Origin: an uncultured Prevotella sp.
GTDB taxonomy: Bacteria > Bacteroidota > Bacteroidia > Bacteroidales > Bacteroidaceae
Direction of reading: 5' to 3'
DNA: 51,864 bases
Assembly (NCBI GenBank): GCA_902798285.1
Contig: CADBVZ010000016.1
Span: 1-51,864 of the forward strand
A program made the position numbers and the translations under genes. Position 1 is the stretch's first letter. Every line of letters starts with the position of its first letter. This document shows, in pieces, positions 1 through 8,327 of the stretch. The notes beneath the pieces are model-generated. The model saw only the letters and a program-made list of their open reading frames with translations, did not search any database and had not been told where the DNA came from.

Positions 1-726
1 GACACTCAACTGTCGGAGCCCCATGCGGGCCAAACGGCGTATCTTCTCGCTGCTGTTGAGCGCCAGGGCGTTGGTGAACAGGTTCACAGCCAGATTGCGC
101 TCGTGCATATACTCAAGGATATCCCAGCAGTGGGGATAGCTGAACGGGTCACCGCCAGTGACGGTCACCTCAGGTATTCCTAATTCTACGGCTTCATCGA
201 TGATACGCTTGTAATCATCCAGCGTCAGCATGTCAGGGCGCAGGCGGTGCTCTTCGTGCAGGTCACTACGAGCTGCACCTTCATTAAAACAGTGCAGACA
301 ACGCTCGCTGCAGGCATAGGTGAGTTCAAAAGTCAGAGAAATCCGAAGTTCCTCAGGTAAGGAATCCCTATAATCGTCCGCAGGTTCATAGCCCATTGCA
401 CCCATGCAGGGTGGATTGTCCTTTCGATACTGCTTCCACTCTTCGTCACTGAACACATGGTCGTGAACGAGTCCTACAGGCATCAAAGTATCACGGCAGA
501 ACGCGACGACCTGTTCTTCAGTGGCACCTGTCACATCAGCGATATGCATCGTGTCAATAGGACATTCCCTCTTACCTGCCAGCACCTCATTGACCAGCAG
601 AGCCGATACGCCCTCAAATGTGTAGCATGTGCCGCGGGCCGTATTGTACATGACGGCTCTCTGCACCTTGCGGTTGAAAGCACCGCAAGTAAACATAGGG
701 CGAAAATAGGTTTTCAAACTTTTCAT
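1..726 (-). CDS. radical SAM protein, 3' end outside window
   Basis: The minus strand is open from an ATG at 726 to the window edge (242 codons, no stop). Residues 139-146 read CSERCLHC, the CxxxCxxC motif that binds the SAM-cleaving 4Fe-4S cluster. It is followed by TVTGGDPF, the usual glycine-rich SAM-contact strand. The first 100 residues contain a small helical region (ALLVNEVLAG to VVAFCRDTLMPVGLV) that resembles PqqD-like peptide-recognition domains seen in peptide-modifying radical SAM enzymes; this is an inference from pattern only. The start lies 5 bp after the mutY stop, so it is probably the last visible gene of that operon. No precursor peptide is visible in the window. The C-terminal SPASM region, if present, is outside. 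The substrate is unknown. Confidence 0.8.
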   Translation of the reverse strand, partial: MKSLKTYFRPMFTCGAFNRKVQRAVMYNTARGTCYTFEGVSALLVNEVLAGKRECPIDTMHIADVTGATEEQVVAFCRDTLMPVGLVHDHVFSDEEWKQYRKDNPPCMGAMGYEPADDYRDSLPEELRISLTFELTYACSERCLHCFNEGAARSDLHEEHRLRPDMLTLDDYKRIIDEAVELGIPEVTVTGGDPFSYPHCWDILEYMHERNLAVNLFTNALALNSSEKIRRLARMGLRQLSV

Positions 727-731
727 AAGAA

Positions 732-1763
732 TTAAATAGTAGCAATAAGGGTTTCAATAAGTCGTGGTTTGGCGTAATCGTCGAGCTCCGCTTCTTTTAT
801 CCACATATAGTCATCTGGGAGCACTGGACGCTCATCGACTACCCAAAGGTAGAAGTCCGCATAGAGAATGCGATGGGTGAGCACGTGCTTCACGCCTTTG
901 GCGATTAATTGAAGATTGAAGATTGAAGATTGAAAGTTGGGGAGGACAGATTGCGGATTCAAATTTTCAATATTCAATTTTCCATTTTCAATTAAATAAG
1001 GTTCCCAGAGACCTTGCCAGATATCCCCTGGGCCACGACGATGGATGGCCACATAGTCCTTACAGCGCACATATATATAAATAAGGTGGCGCTCACGTAC
1101 CTTCAACGTCTTCTGTTTGACAGGCAACTCTGCCACCCTACCCGCATGCAAGGCCTCACAACTCTCTGCCAACGGACAGAGCAGGCAACGGGGCGATTGT
1201 GGTGTACACTGAATGGCCCCAAAGTCCATAATGGCTTGATTGTAGTCAGAAGCTTTGTCAATAGGCAAAAGCTCTTGTGCCATCGCCGCAAAGACTTTCT
1301 TGCCCTCGGTGGTATTGATGGGGGTGTCGATGCCAAAGTAACGGGCGAGGACACGATAGACATTGCCATCAACCACGGCAGCAGGCAAGTCGAAGGCGAT
1401 GCTCCCGATGGCAGCAGCGGTATAGTCGCCAACGCCCTTCAGCTGTTTGATCTCGTCTAATGTATTAGGGAAATGGCCGAGAGCCACAATCTGTTTTGCT
1501 GCATAATGGAGGTTACGGGCACGACTGTAATAGCCCAACCCCTGCCACTCGCGCAACACCTCATCCTCGGTGGCTGCTGCCAGAGCCTCAACAGTAGGCC
1601 ATCGGTGCATGAAACGCTCCCAGTAGTCCCAGCCCTGCTTGACCTGCGTCTGCTGAAGGATAATCTCCGAGAGCCAGATGGCATAGGGATCCTTCGTCTG
1701 TCGCCAGGGCAGGTCGCGACCGTTCTCACGAAACCACTCCAATAAAACGCTTGCAAACTCCAT
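732..1763 (-). CDS. mutY: A/G-specific adenine DNA glycosylase MutY
   Basis: MutY removes adenine mispaired with 8-oxoguanine in base excision repair. The 343-residue protein shows the expected landmarks: SEIILQQTQV with the catalytic Glu at about residue 33, the helix-hairpin-helix LKGVGDYTAAAIG, VDGNVYRVLAR with the catalytic Asp at about 132, and a 4Fe-4S loop with cysteines at 186, 193, 196 and 202 (C-x6-C-x2-C-x5-C). A C-terminal NUDIX-like region that reads 8-oxoguanine follows. Residues 259-285 of that region are encoded by AT-rich repeat DNA and read like a low-complexity insertion. The ATG overlaps the serB stop in a TAATG arrangement, so translation is probably coupled. Confidence 0.95.
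   Translation of the reverse strand: MEFASVLLEWFRENGRDLPWRQTKDPYAIWLSEIILQQTQVKQGWDYWERFMHRWPTVEALAAATEDEVLREWQGLGYYSRARNLHYAAKQIVALGHFPNTLDEIKQLKGVGDYTAAAIGSIAFDLPAAVVDGNVYRVLARYFGIDTPINTTEGKKVFAAMAQELLPIDKASDYNQAIMDFGAIQCTPQSPRCLLCPLAESCEALHAGRVAELPVKQKTLKVRERHLIYIYVRCKDYVAIHRRGPGDIWQGLWEPYLIENGKLNIENLNPQSVLPNFQSSIFNLQLIAKGVKHVLTHRILYADFYLWVVDERPVLPDDYMWIKEAELDDYAKPRLIETLIATI
903..1008. repeat. imperfect AT-rich inverted repeat inside mutY
   Basis: The left arm (about 905-938) contains four repeats of the type TTGAAGA. The right arm (about 958-995) contains repeats of TTTTCAATATTCAA type. The arms are imperfect reverse complements around a short centre. Similar strings lie just upstream of susD (12925-12954), which suggests an intergenic repeat that has become part of the mutY reading frame. 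Confidence 0.6.
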
Positions 1764-2992
1764 TACAATTTTCCTTGATCGCCGAGGTAGGAGTCTTTGA
1801 AGCCGAGGAAGTAGAGCACACCATCAAGACCGATGGTATTGATGCTCTGTTTGGCGTTAGCAACGACACGTGGTTTGGCATGAAAGGCAATACCTAGACC
1901 GGCCTCCGAAATCATGGGCAGATCATTGGCACCATCGCCTACCGCAATCGTCTGTGCCAGATTCACCTTCTCAACCTGGGCAATGAGTTTCAGAAGTTCG
2001 GCCTTACGATGGCCATCAACAATCTCGCCCACATAACGACCCGTAAGCTTACCATCCTCACCTATCTCGAGCTCGTTGGCATACACATAATCAATACCAT
2101 AACGACGCTGCAGGTACTCTCCAAAATAGGTGAATCCACCCGAGAGGATGGCAATCTTATAACCACAACGTTTCAGGATGGTCATCAGTCTGTCGACGCC
2201 CTCTGTGATGGGCAGATTCTCTGCGATCTCCTGCATCACACTCACATCGAGGCCCTTCAACAGCGCCACCCTACGCGTAAAGCTCTCCTTAAAATCTATC
2301 TCGCCACGCATAGCACTCTCCGTAATGGCACTAACCTGAGCCCCTACCCCATTACGCTCTGCCAGTTCATCGATACACTCCGTCTGGATGAGCGTGGAGT
2401 CCATATCAAAACAGATGAGTCGACGCATACGGCGGAACATATCATCGCGCTGGAAAGAGAAGTCGATCTCCATCTCGCTCGACAGTTTCATGAGCTTAGA
2501 TTGCATTTCCTGACGATTGGCGGGTTCGCCACGCAATGAGAACTCGATGCAGGCACGCGTGTGCTTAGAGGGATTCTTGATGCTCTTACGACCCGTAAGT
2601 CGAAGGATGCTATCAATATTCAGGCCCTGATCGGCTATTACCCTAGTAGCTGCCTCTATCTGACGGGCCTCCAACTGGCGCCCCATCACCATGAGGATAT
2701 AACGGTTCTTTCCCTGATGACCCACCCAGTCCTCGTACTCATCGTCGGTGATGGGTGAGAAACCAATGTTCACGTTCAGTTCCGTGGCCTTGAAGAGCAA
2801 CTCCTTCATCACCTGTCCGGAGTGTATCTCATCCATACGAATAAGAATACCCAAGGAGAGGGTGGAATGGATGTCGGCCTGTCCGATATCGAGGATCTGT
2901 GCATCGTATTTGGCGAGGATGCCCATAATCGAGGCTGTCAGTCCTGGACGGTCCTGACCTGTTATCCTCACGAGAATTTGTTCTTTCTCCAT
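1763..2992 (-). CDS. serB: phosphoserine phosphatase SerB with N-terminal ACT domains
   Basis: SerB hydrolyses O-phosphoserine to serine, the last step of serine synthesis. The 409-residue protein starts with two ACT-like regulatory regions (residues about 5-80 and 97-175). A haloacid dehalogenase domain follows. FDMDST at 195-200 supplies the nucleophile Asp and the general acid Asp, ILSGGF is motif II, and VGDGANDLPM at about 350 carries the Mg-binding acidic residues. The N-terminal ACT pair is usual in longer SerB forms and probably senses an amino acid. The gene follows mscS by 35 bp and its stop overlaps the mutY start. The leader upstream of the ATG is almost pure purine. Confidence 0.95.
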   Translation of the reverse strand: MEKEQILVRITGQDRPGLTASIMGILAKYDAQILDIGQADIHSTLSLGILIRMDEIHSGQVMKELLFKATELNVNIGFSPITDDEYEDWVGHQGKNRYILMVMGRQLEARQIEAATRVIADQGLNIDSILRLTGRKSIKNPSKHTRACIEFSLRGEPANRQEMQSKLMKLSSEMEIDFSFQRDDMFRRMRRLICFDMDSTLIQTECIDELAERNGVGAQVSAITESAMRGEIDFKESFTRRVALLKGLDVSVMQEIAENLPITEGVDRLMTILKRCGYKIAILSGGFTYFGEYLQRRYGIDYVYANELEIGEDGKLTGRYVGEIVDGHRKAELLKLIAQVEKVNLAQTIAVGDGANDLPMISEAGLGIAFHAKPRVVANAKQSINTIGLDGVLYFLGFKDSYLGDQGKL

Positions 2993-3027
2993 TATTTTAT
3001 TGTTTTACCTTTTTCTTTTTTTTCCTT

Positions 3028-4140
3028 TCACTGTTCGGGGAATTGCTGGAAGATGCGCAAGTCGTAGTCGGCAGCCTTGGCAAAGATATACTCCATGATG
3101 TCGCTGGTGTCGTGCTCATAATCGATGGCGTTCTGTGCCTTCAACCAGAACATGAACTCCACGCAGCATCCTGACTGCGAAGCCTCAGCCTGACGCACGA
3201 GGATGGGTTTTTCTGCCACCACCTTCGGGTGTTTGGCAAGCCACTCTTCCATGTGCTGACGGAACTTGGTGATATTAGCCATCCCATCGTTATCAACCGT
3301 CAGTGAGCGGAAGTCGAAATAGACCTGTCGCACTTGTTTACGACCTTCGTTCTCCAACATGCCATTCCAATTCTGGAAGGAGCCATCGACCAGTGCATGG
3401 GGAGAAACGGTAATGATCGTATTGTCGAAATTGCGTACCTTCACCGTGGTGAGTGTTATCTCTTCCACCTTGCCATTGGCTCCTGCAGAGGGAACAGTGA
3501 TCCAGTCGCCAATGTGCAGCATATCGTTCGACGCCAGACGGATGCCAGCCACCAGTCCTTTGATGGTATCCTGAAAGACGAGCATCAGAATGGCCGACAT
3601 AGCGCCTAAGCCAGCAAAGAGCGTAGAGGGATCCTTATTGACAATGATGGCGATAATGACGATGGCTGCCACGAAGATCATCAGAATCTTCAGCACGCCA
3701 CAGATGCTGTAGAGATACTGCCGGCGCGAAGAACGCCCTTCCGGTTCTATTTGTTTGAAAGAGTCAATGAACACGATGATGGTCCTCACCATCATCACCG
3801 TAAAGTAGATGGCTGTAAGACGTCCTACGACATCCGCCACCTTCGGGTATTCGAAGAACACCAGTGGCAGAAGTGCCCAAATGACGATGGCTGGGATAAT
3901 CCGACTGGCTGAGTTGAGTACCTTACGGCTGAAGATGACATCATCCCACTTGGCCTCGGTCTTATTGGTAATCTTCAACAAGACGGGCACCAGCAGTCGG
4001 CGACATAAGAAACCTGCCAACCAAGCCAGGACGAATGCCAATACCACCAGGATGGCATAGCGCACCACTGGCACGTAATCATCCGTCAGACCCGTCAGCC
4101 CAATCACTCTCTCCAAATATATCTTTATCTGTTCCATCAT
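3028..4140 (-). CDS. MscS-family mechanosensitive ion channel
   Basis: This 370-residue inner-membrane protein has about four hydrophobic segments in the first 190 residues. The last of them (LFAGLGAMSAILMLVFQDTI) matches the Gly/Ala-rich pore helix of small-conductance mechanosensitive channels, followed by the conserved GLVAGI and a soluble beta domain (IGDWITVPSAGANGKVEEI to LTTVKVRNFDNTIITVSPH). MscS channels open under membrane tension and release solutes in hypo-osmotic shock. The gene sits 14 bp after dacB and 35 bp before serB, so it is probably cotranscribed. The C-terminus is longer than in the minimal E. coli channel. Confidence 0.9.
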   Translation of the reverse strand: MMEQIKIYLERVIGLTGLTDDYVPVVRYAILVVLAFVLAWLAGFLCRRLLVPVLLKITNKTEAKWDDVIFSRKVLNSASRIIPAIVIWALLPLVFFEYPKVADVVGRLTAIYFTVMMVRTIIVFIDSFKQIEPEGRSSRRQYLYSICGVLKILMIFVAAIVIIAIIVNKDPSTLFAGLGAMSAILMLVFQDTIKGLVAGIRLASNDMLHIGDWITVPSAGANGKVEEITLTTVKVRNFDNTIITVSPHALVDGSFQNWNGMLENEGRKQVRQVYFDFRSLTVDNDGMANITKFRQHMEEWLAKHPKVVAEKPILVRQAEASQSGCCVEFMFWLKAQNAIDYEHDTSDIMEYIFAKAADYDLRIFQQFPEQ

Positions 4141-4154
4141 ATTCCTTCAGTCAA

Positions 4155-5378
4155 TCACTCCTTACACAATGCAGCACACACTCTGTCCTGAAATCCACGA
4201 CCATCGCTGTTCTTCATAATACCCTGGTTGATGATGCAGAAGGCCAGCATATGGTAATTGGGCGTCATCGCGTAGCCAGCGAGTGAAGAGATACCAGACA
4301 GTGTACCCGTCTTCGCCCTCACCTTTCCATTGACATAAGGCTCCTTCATACGTTTCTTCAGCGTACCGTCCTGCCCCGCAATGGGCAGGGATGTGTAGAG
4401 ATCCATGAAGATCCTCTGATTGCGATAGGCATAGATCAAGAGTTTCGTGAGCAACTCTGGCGTCACATAATTATACAACGAGAGTCCACTGCCATCGGCA
4501 ATCCGATACGGAACATCGCTGATGCCAGCCTTACCCAAGGTCTTCTTGATCAACTGACGTCCATGGGCTGCCGTAGCAGGGCGCTTACCCATCGAGGCGG
4601 CTATCTGGAAGAACATCGACTCGGCATAAAGATTGTCGCTCTCCTTCAGCATCGGCTCCAGAATCTCCTTCAGGGAGTGACTGCATGCACTGAGCGTGAG
4701 CGCATCCTTAGGCACGGATCCTGTGGTACAAGGCGCTTCCACCACAATGCCCGCATCGCGTAAGCCCTGCATGAAACGACTCATAAACTCATTCTTACGA
4801 TCCACGAGCAAAGGCGACAACTCTGGATTATCATCATCCCAGCACCAGCCTTCGCCCAAGAGGTTTTCTTCCTTGAAATTCGTGACAGCCACCAAATTAC
4901 CATGAATCGAGTCGATGCCCAGGGCCTTGACGCTCTGCACAAAGGCTTTCATATCCCTCGTCTCAAACATCGGGTCCATGCCACCCACACAATAGAGGTC
5001 ACCCGTCAGCACACTGTCCTTCACTTCACCCGTATAGCGCAACGAGGTGTTATAACGATAACGTGATCCAAGCTGATCGAGGGCTGTAACAGCCGTCAGC
5101 AACTTCATGGTTGAGGCAGGTCGCAGCGTCTGCTTCGCCCCATAGCTATAGAGGACAGAATCTGCTGTGAGGTCATAGACCATCAATCCCAACTGTGTCC
5201 GTTCGAGCATAGGGTCCAGCATCAGAGTGTCGAGTCTGGCCTGTACGTTTTGCGGCCATGGTAACACCACGGCCGCTGTATCTACTGTAGTTGTATCCAG
5301 AACCGTCTTATCCGTCTGCGCCTGCAGACTGATAAAAGAGGTTGCCACAAAGAGAGTTGTTATATATCTGAGTTTCAC
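4155..5378 (-). CDS. dacB: D-alanyl-D-alanine carboxypeptidase, peptidase S13 / PBP4 type
   Basis: This is a secreted 407-residue penicillin-binding protein that trims or cleaves peptidoglycan cross-links. An N-terminal signal peptide (about 1-20) is followed by the three serine motifs of the S13 family: SxxK as STMK at 89-92, SDN in KESDNLYAES, and KTG in RAKTGTLSG at about 353. The start is GTG (5376-5378): no ATG lies nearby in frame, and a purine-rich leader precedes the GTG. It follows the 5413-6627 gene by 34 bp. The family usually carries an inserted domain between the first two motifs, which is consistent with the spacing here. Confidence 0.93.
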   Translation of the reverse strand: MKLRYITTLFVATSFISLQAQTDKTVLDTTTVDTAAVVLPWPQNVQARLDTLMLDPMLERTQLGLMVYDLTADSVLYSYGAKQTLRPASTMKLLTAVTALDQLGSRYRYNTSLRYTGEVKDSVLTGDLYCVGGMDPMFETRDMKAFVQSVKALGIDSIHGNLVAVTNFKEENLLGEGWCWDDDNPELSPLLVDRKNEFMSRFMQGLRDAGIVVEAPCTTGSVPKDALTLSACSHSLKEILEPMLKESDNLYAESMFFQIAASMGKRPATAAHGRQLIKKTLGKAGISDVPYRIADGSGLSLYNYVTPELLTKLLIYAYRNQRIFMDLYTSLPIAGQDGTLKKRMKEPYVNGKVRAKTGTLSGISSLAGYAMTPNYHMLAFCIINQGIMKNSDGRGFQDRVCAALCKE

Positions 5379-5412
5379 TTTACTTTTTTACCTTTCTACT
5401 TTTTTACCTTTT
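5379..5412 (-). promoter_or_regulatory. tandem A-rich leader before dacB
   Basis: Read on the coding strand, AAAAAGGTAAAAAAGTA is followed by a second near-identical unit and then the GTG start. The same 17-mer occurs directly upstream of the TolC-like gene (25364). It probably serves as an unstructured A-rich translation enhancer, since Bacteroidota rely little on Shine-Dalgarno pairing. Confidence 0.5.
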
Positions 5413-6627
5413 TCAGTTTCTCCGATAGGTGGACACCAGTTTCTTGATGGCTTTGTCCAGCGTCTCTGAGGGTTCTATAATGTTATACTGGCTCCAATAT
5501 TCTGGATCCAAGAAATATTCCACTTTGTCGTAATACGCGTCGCGCGAGTCAAACGAGCTACGGCTGGCAATGGGCTGTACATTCTCCGACTGACTATCAG
5601 TGACCACCATCTCGCAGGTAGCCGTGAACGAGGTGCTGAAGAGACGTTTCTTCCAGTCGCAGTTGAAACGGAAGATGTTACGCAGGTAACTCATACGTGT
5701 CACACCATCCTCGTAACGATAGTCGACCACACACGAGAGCTCACGGGGCTTGAACCTCACACCGACGGGTTTCCTTACCAGCATGGTACGCGTGGCCTTC
5801 TCCTTGTCGCTCATATCGAGATCGAGCTCAATACGTGTAAAGGCCAAGCGATCACCGTCGATGTAGAGTTTGCCATGATAGAGCGCATATTCCATCGAGT
5901 AGCGAGGCTCAATCTTTACCACATACTGCATCCGGTCGTTGATATACTCAGGATCTCCGAAGCTGAAGTTGTAGGCATCGAGGTTCTCCTTATTAAAGAG
6001 CATCTCCTGATTCTTTACCACATCGAGCTGTACAGGCAGCACCGGACCACCCATCACCTTAATACCCAACGTGTCGCCCTGCTTCTGACTCAGCAGACGA
6101 CGACCCTTTACGATTGCAACACGATCTCTGCCGATATTACGGGTGTAAGGCGTCTTGTACATATCTTCCACACCCTCGGCCACGTAGATGTAATGCTTAC
6201 GCTTCATGGCCGTCTCGCGATAGAAAGTCTGCAACAGCTCGGGCTTGCGGCTATAGTTCTCAGGAATCTTCCTAATGGCTATCTCCACCAATTCCCTCGG
6301 GTTACTAGTCCTGACCACAATCTCGCGCAACTGGATGGCAGTGGGCACCAGACGTACCTTCAAGTTCTCAGTCTTTCCTTCCTGCAGATTGACCTTGCGC
6401 ATCTTATATCCAAGATGCGATACGGTAATGGCCGTAGGCATCTGATCGAGTTTCAGGGTGAACACCCCGTCTTCATTTGTCACTACCGACACACGGCCGG
6501 CGGAAACACTCACCTGCCTGAGGCAGTCGCCCGTCTTTTCATCTGTCACACTGCCGCTCACCACCACCTGTTGGGCGGATACAGCCAGCGGAGCCAGCAG
6601 CAAGATGATTAGCCATAGTCTTCTCAT
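5413..6627 (-). CDS. secreted protein with carboxypeptidase-like regulatory domain
   Basis: This 404-residue protein has a signal peptide (residues 1-18, ending VSAQ). Residues about 20-95 (VVVSGSVTDEKTGDCLRQVS to LGYKMRKVNL) form a CarboxypepD_reg-like beta-sandwich of the type found at the N-terminus of TonB receptors and many Bacteroidota surface proteins. The rest (about 100-404) has no catalytic motif that I recognise. Its beta-rich pattern resembles cell-envelope proteins of unknown function that carry this N-terminal domain. It is the first gene of a minus-strand run reaching to the window start and has its own consensus promoter at 6655-6686. The function is unknown; an envelope role is inferred from the signal peptide and the dacB/mscS neighbours. 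Confidence 0.8.
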   Translation of the reverse strand: MRRLWLIILLLAPLAVSAQQVVVSGSVTDEKTGDCLRQVSVSAGRVSVVTNEDGVFTLKLDQMPTAITVSHLGYKMRKVNLQEGKTENLKVRLVPTAIQLREIVVRTSNPRELVEIAIRKIPENYSRKPELLQTFYRETAMKRKHYIYVAEGVEDMYKTPYTRNIGRDRVAIVKGRRLLSQKQGDTLGIKVMGGPVLPVQLDVVKNQEMLFNKENLDAYNFSFGDPEYINDRMQYVVKIEPRYSMEYALYHGKLYIDGDRLAFTRIELDLDMSDKEKATRTMLVRKPVGVRFKPRELSCVVDYRYEDGVTRMSYLRNIFRFNCDWKKRLFSTSFTATCEMVVTDSQSENVQPIASRSSFDSRDAYYDKVEYFLDPEYWSQYNIIEPSETLDKAIKKLVSTYRRN

Positions 6628-6654
6628 ACCGTTATGTATTGGTTATATACGCCG

Positions 6655-6686
6655 CAAAGATATAAAAAATTCCCTTTGAATGCAAA
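6655..6686 (-). promoter_or_regulatory. Bacteroidetes-type promoter for the 5413-6627 operon
   Basis: On the minus strand, TTTG (6683-6686) is followed after exactly 20 bp by TATCTTTG (6655-6662), matching the TTTG/TAnnTTTG consensus of Bacteroidota. The start codon is 28 bp downstream. Confidence 0.8.
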
Positions 6687-6704
6687 TAATATCGAATTTT
6701 TAAC

Positions 6705-6712
6705 TACCTTTG
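6705..6712 (+). promoter_or_regulatory. -7 element for nadB
   Basis: TACCTTTG lies 28 bp upstream of the nadB ATG. No TTTG is found at the ideal spacing; the nearest upstream TTTG (6675-6678) is 26 bp away. The element is back to back with the promoter of the divergent gene. Confidence 0.6.
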
Positions 6713-6740
6713 CACCAAATAAACAAAAACAAGTCAAAAT

Positions 6741-8327
6741 ATGGTATACAAATATGACTTCCTCGTGATCGGTGCCGGCGTAGCCGGCATGAGCTACGCC
6801 CTGAAGGTGGCACGCGCCAATAAAGGTAGTGTATGTATGATCTGTAAGACCTCGCTCGACGAGGCTAACACCTCGTTTGCACAGGGGGGTGTAGCCTCTG
6901 TGACCAACCTCGAACTCGATAATTTCGACAAGCACATCGAGGACACGATGATTGCAGGTGATTACATCTCCGACCGTGCTGCTGTGGAGCTGGTGGTACG
7001 TAAGGCCCCTGAGCAGATTCAGGAACTCGTGAACTGGGGTGTCAACTTCGACCGCAAAGCCGATGGCAGTTTTGACCTGCATCGCGAGGGCGGACACTCT
7101 GAGTTCCGCATCCTGCACCATGCCGATGACACAGGTGCTGAGATCCAGCGCGGACTGATGGAGGCTGTTAGGAACAATCCCAACATCACCATCAAGGAGA
7201 ACCACTTTGCCGTAGAGATTATCACCCAGCACCACCTCGGTGCGAAGGTTACCCGTCGCTCACCCTATATCAACTGCTATGGTGCCTATGTGCTCAATCC
7301 CGACACACAGAAGGTGGATACCTATCTGTCGAAAGTCACCGTGATGTGTACGGGTGGTTGCGGAGCCGTTTACCTCACCACCTCCAACCCTGTCATCGCT
7401 ACGGGCGACGGCATTGCCATGGTGTACCGTGCCAAGGGAACGGTGGCCGATATGGAGTTTGTGCAGTTCCACCCCACGGTGCTCCATAATCCCAAGGAGA
7501 CTCACCCCGCCTACCTCATCACCGAGGCCATGCGTGGCTATGGTGGTATCCTGAAACTGCCCAATGGCGAGGAGTTCATGCAGAAGTACGACGAACGTCT
7601 CTCGCTGGCGCCCCGCGATATTGTGGCCCGTGCCATCGATAAGGAGATGAAGATTCACGGTCTCGACCACGTATGCCTCGACGTGACGCATAAGAATCCA
7701 GAAGAAACGAAGAAACACTTCCCCAACATCTATCAGAAGTGTCTCTCCATCGGCATCGACATCACCACCGACTATATCCCCGTTCGTCCTGCGGCCCACT
7801 ATATGTGTGGCGGCATCAAGGTAGACCTCAATGGTCAGACCTCCATTGAGCGCCTCTACGCCTTGGGCGAGTGCTCTTGCACGGGTCTACATGGTGGCAA
7901 CCGTCTGGCCTCCAACTCACTCATCGAGGCTGTGGTCTATGCTGATGCCGCAGCCAAGAACTCGCTGGAGCATATCGACTACTATGACTTCAACGAGAAG
8001 GTGCCTGAGTGGAATGACGAGGGAACGATGACCAATGAAGAGAAGGTGCTCATTACACAAAGTGTGAAGGAGGTCAACCAGATCATGGCCAACTATGTGG
8101 GCATTGTCCGTTCCGACCTCCGTCTGCATCGCGCCTGGGATCGTCTTGACATGCTCTACGAAGAGACCGAGCGCCTTTTCAAACGCGTCAAGGCTTCTAA
8201 GGATATCTGTGAACTTCGTAATATGATCAACGTGGGTTACCTCATCACCCGTTGGGCCTTGGAGCGCAAGGAGTGCCGCGGTCTACACTTCACAACCGAT
8301 TATCCTGTCCACGCTTACGATAAATAA
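6741..8327 (+). CDS. nadB: L-aspartate oxidase NadB
   Basis: NadB oxidises L-aspartate to iminoaspartate, the first step of de novo NAD synthesis. The 528-residue protein begins with the FAD-binding VIGAGVAGMSYALKVA and carries the flavoprotein signatures SFAQGGVASV, HREGGHSEFRILH, MEFVQFHPT and the C-terminal GECSCTGLHGGNRLASNSLIEA. The length is normal for the family. nadA and nadC are not in the window. The last 198 bp (8130-8327) are present a second time at 20312-20509. The final 38 bp overlap the convergent GH13 gene. If the starch locus was acquired here, the 3' end of this gene could be of foreign origin while still giving an intact protein. Confidence 0.95.
   Translation: MVYKYDFLVIGAGVAGMSYALKVARANKGSVCMICKTSLDEANTSFAQGGVASVTNLELDNFDKHIEDTMIAGDYISDRAAVELVVRKAPEQIQELVNWGVNFDRKADGSFDLHREGGHSEFRILHHADDTGAEIQRGLMEAVRNNPNITIKENHFAVEIITQHHLGAKVTRRSPYINCYGAYVLNPDTQKVDTYLSKVTVMCTGGCGAVYLTTSNPVIATGDGIAMVYRAKGTVADMEFVQFHPTVLHNPKETHPAYLITEAMRGYGGILKLPNGEEFMQKYDERLSLAPRDIVARAIDKEMKIHGLDHVCLDVTHKNPEETKKHFPNIYQKCLSIGIDITTDYIPVRPAAHYMCGGIKVDLNGQTSIERLYALGECSCTGLHGGNRLASNSLIEAVVYADAAAKNSLEHIDYYDFNEKVPEWNDEGTMTNEEKVLITQSVKEVNQIMANYVGIVRSDLRLHRAWDRLDMLYEETERLFKRVKASKDICELRNMINVGYLITRWALERKECRGLHFTTDYPVHAYDK
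8130..8327 (+). repeat. direct repeat copy 1: nadB 3' end
   Basis: These last 65 codons plus stop of nadB recur in the same orientation at 20312-20509. I count about 30 mismatches in 198 positions, nearly all at third codon positions; the only amino-acid change is Phe to Tyr near the end. The two copies flank the starch locus. Confidence 0.9.

Noticed and set aside
457-735. Plus-strand open frame of 92 codons at the window start
   Set aside because: It is antisense to the radical SAM gene, which has clear motifs in its own frame.
5875-6612. Long plus-strand open frame (245 codons)
   Set aside because: Antisense shadow of the carboxypeptidase-regulatory-domain gene. It is His/Leu-rich as expected of a shadow frame and has no motifs.
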